10,429 nucleotides of DNA. Origin: G039029935 sp039029935. Lineage in GTDB: Bacteria; Chloroflexota; Anaerolineae; Caldilineales; Caldilineaceae. Positions within the stretch are counted from its first letter, which is position 1. Each line of letters begins with the position of its first letter. Made by a program: the position numbers and the translations under genes. The stretch lies in the NCBI GenBank assembly GCA_039029935.1, contig JBCCFC010000385.1, positions 1 to 10,429 on the forward strand, given 5' to 3'. A model generated the notes under the pieces. That model was not told the DNA's origin. It saw only the letters and a program-made list of their open reading frames with translations, and searched no databases. This document shows, one piece after another, positions 9,520-10,429 of the stretch.

Positions 9520-9546
9520 AGTGAAGAGTTGATTAGAGTAAATAGT
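9520..9546 (+). repeat. Degenerate heptamer-array remnant
   Basis: agtgaagagt (9520-9529) and agagtaaatagt (9535-9546) are exact reverse complements of parts of the array at 3234-3282 (3243-3252 and 3271-3282). They are separated here by tgatt. The remnant runs up to the ribosome binding site of the gene at 9560. Confidence 0.55.
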
Positions 9547-9551
9547 AGGAG
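9547..9551 (+). promoter_or_regulatory. Ribosome binding site of the PepSY-like gene
   Basis: AGGAG 8 nt before the ATG at 9560. Confidence 0.75.
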
Positions 9552-9559
9552 AAATTGGA

Positions 9560-9916
9560 ATGATAAACACAGCACAATTACCCAGAGTTTTCAATGGATT
9601 TCACTCGGGTGCATTCCTCAAAACGATTATCACCGCAGATGACGCACGTCGAAAAGCCAATGGCTATCTTTCTCGCTATGTAAGTACAGGGTACAGTGCG
9701 AAAGACCCAGAATTACTCCAGCAAGATAAGCTGATATGGCAGGTGCTGGTTACATACAAAACGCTTGGTTTGTCACCAGTACGTATGGGATTTCTCGATA
9801 TTGATGCAGAAACGGGTGACGTCACCCCATTTACAGAGGAAGAAGTCCAATTGATTCGGAGTAGAGCCAGTGCCTTCGTTAAAGCTTACGCATCATCCAC
9901 AAAAATATCAAAGTGA
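9560..9916 (+). CDS. Small PepSY-like protein of unknown function
   Basis: A 118-residue soluble protein with no signal peptide or membrane segment. The pattern is a helix starting ITADDARRKANGYLSRYV (24-41), a strand around IWQVLVTY (59-66), then VRMGFLDIDAETGDV (74-88), ending in a helix rich in charged residues. The helix-plus-hairpin shape and the IDAETGDV turn resemble PepSY-type domains, but I cannot assign a family with certainty. It overlaps the next gene by 47 bp in another frame, which points to co-expression and probably a functional link with that peptidase. It might be an inhibitor, a chaperone-like partner or a substrate; no double-glycine leader motif is seen, so a classical C39 leader substrate is unlikely. 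Confidence 0.75.
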   Translation: MINTAQLPRVFNGFHSGAFLKTIITADDARRKANGYLSRYVSTGYSAKDPELLQQDKLIWQVLVTYKTLGLSPVRMGFLDIDAETGDVTPFTEEEVQLIRSRASAFVKAYASSTKISK

Positions 9917-10337
9917 TTGTCTACCTGCCTGTGCATGGATGATTCTGACACACTTCGGCATAAACATTCGCTATCGTCGTTTGATGCGCACTCTCCGTGC
10001 AGGGGAAGATGGAACGCCTTTCCACAATCTTGAACTTCTAACACAGTTCAAAAAGAGTATACAAGTGAAGGTGGGTTATGAATACATCGACCCAATGGGA
10101 CTCGTCGAAAATTATGTGACAAGTGGCTTGCCCATCGTCGTTGCTGTTGATACGGAGTATTTACCTTATTGGGATGAATCCACGGCTCATGCCGTTGTTG
10201 TTGCAGGCATAGACAGTACCCGTATTTCGCTCTATGATCCTTGGTTTGATGAGGCTCCCAAAACTGTTGAACGGGTTCAGTTTGAGTCTACATGGTTAGA
10301 GCGTGACTATTTGTATGGCGTGATTCAGATTCAATGA
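9870..10337 (+). CDS. Stand-alone C39-like cysteine peptidase
   Basis: A 155-residue protein. The start is a GTG at 9870, inside the upstream gene; GGAG at 9858-9861 lies 8 nt before it, and this start leaves a short lead before the catalytic motif, as expected. Motifs fit a papain-like C39 fold: Q11 and C17 in QKYQSDCLPAC (oxyanion Gln and nucleophile), H107 in STAHAVVVAGID, and D123 in LYDPWF. The family's usual Gly after Cys is Leu here. Unlike bacteriocin-processing C39 domains it is not fused to an ABC transporter, and there is no signal peptide or membrane segment, so it should be cytoplasmic. It is translated with the PepSY-like gene. The substrate is unknown. The peptidase call is firm; an activity other than proteolysis is possible. 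Confidence 0.85.
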   Translation: MPSLKLTHHPQKYQSDCLPACAWMILTHFGINIRYRRLMRTLRAGEDGTPFHNLELLTQFKKSIQVKVGYEYIDPMGLVENYVTSGLPIVVAVDTEYLPYWDESTAHAVVVAGIDSTRISLYDPWFDEAPKTVERVQFESTWLERDYLYGVIQIQ

Positions 10338-10409
10338 CAGCATACCATCAGGCTTCCTTAACGCGGATACACGCTGACGGAAAAATAATACACATAAAGG
10401 GATAGAGAT
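10338..10409. other. Short spacer within the probable operon
   Basis: The 72-bp gap between the peptidase and the next start has no clear promoter or terminator. It contains acgcggatacacgctgacgg (10361-10380), two imperfect acgc-type units resembling common intergenic repeats; support is weak. Confidence 0.3.
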
Positions 10410-10429
10410 ATGAACTCTACAATTCCAGC
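10410..10429 (+). CDS. Start of an unidentified gene, 3'-truncated
   Basis: ATG at 10410 is preceded at 7 nt by AAAGGGA (10396-10402), and the frame is open to the window edge (MNSTIP). Only six codons are visible, so nothing can be said of its product. The 72-bp gap suggests it may belong to the same transcript as the peptidase. Confidence 0.4.

Overview
The window is about 10.4 kb of roughly 50% GC bacterial DNA. It most likely comes from a Chloroflexota-type filamentous or multicellular bacterium, and a cyanobacterium is the main alternative. The basis is the gene style: an NB-ARC/WD40 receptor with a pentapeptide bridge, a very large secreted FG-GAP/Calx-beta protein with Thr/Pro-rich linkers ending in FLPIVGK, and heptanucleotide tandem repeats between genes. 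This assignment is inference; no rRNA or other marker gene is present.

Layout. (1) Positions 2-3112 (+) hold the C-terminal part of an NLR-like protein: end of the ATPase module, winged helix, pentapeptide segment and 14 WD40 repeats (two seven-bladed propellers). Its N-terminal effector lies outside the window. (2) Positions 3113-3499 are intergenic. They carry two heptamer arrays in opposite orientation, a degenerate 11-bp array of nine units, and a leader hairpin. (3) Positions 3500-8737 (+) encode a 1745-residue exported surface protein: signal peptide, two copies of [Ig-like domain + seven FG-GAP repeats] separated by a choice-of-anchor-D-type domain, two Calx-beta domains, a Thr-rich linker, a DUF11-like domain, a TEPTE repeat and a short C-terminal motif. 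(4) Positions 8738-9002 are intergenic, with a 14-bp tandem repeat and a large palindrome. (5) Positions 9003-9389 (-) encode a ribbon-helix-helix protein bracketed by two unrelated long perfect palindromes; the downstream palindrome supplies its last codons and stop. (6) Positions 9560-10337 (+) hold two overlapping genes, a PepSY-like small protein and a stand-alone C39-like cysteine peptidase. A third gene probably starts at 10410.

Functional reading. The two large genes look independent: one is an intracellular sensor (defence or signalling), the other an extracellular calcium-binding adhesin-like protein. The right-hand 1.5 kb looks like an accessory module: a regulator-like DNA-binding protein divergent from an overlapping small-protein/peptidase pair, with a long palindrome and good promoter matches in the shared control region. 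This module and the repeat-rich spacers are the least ordinary parts of the window.
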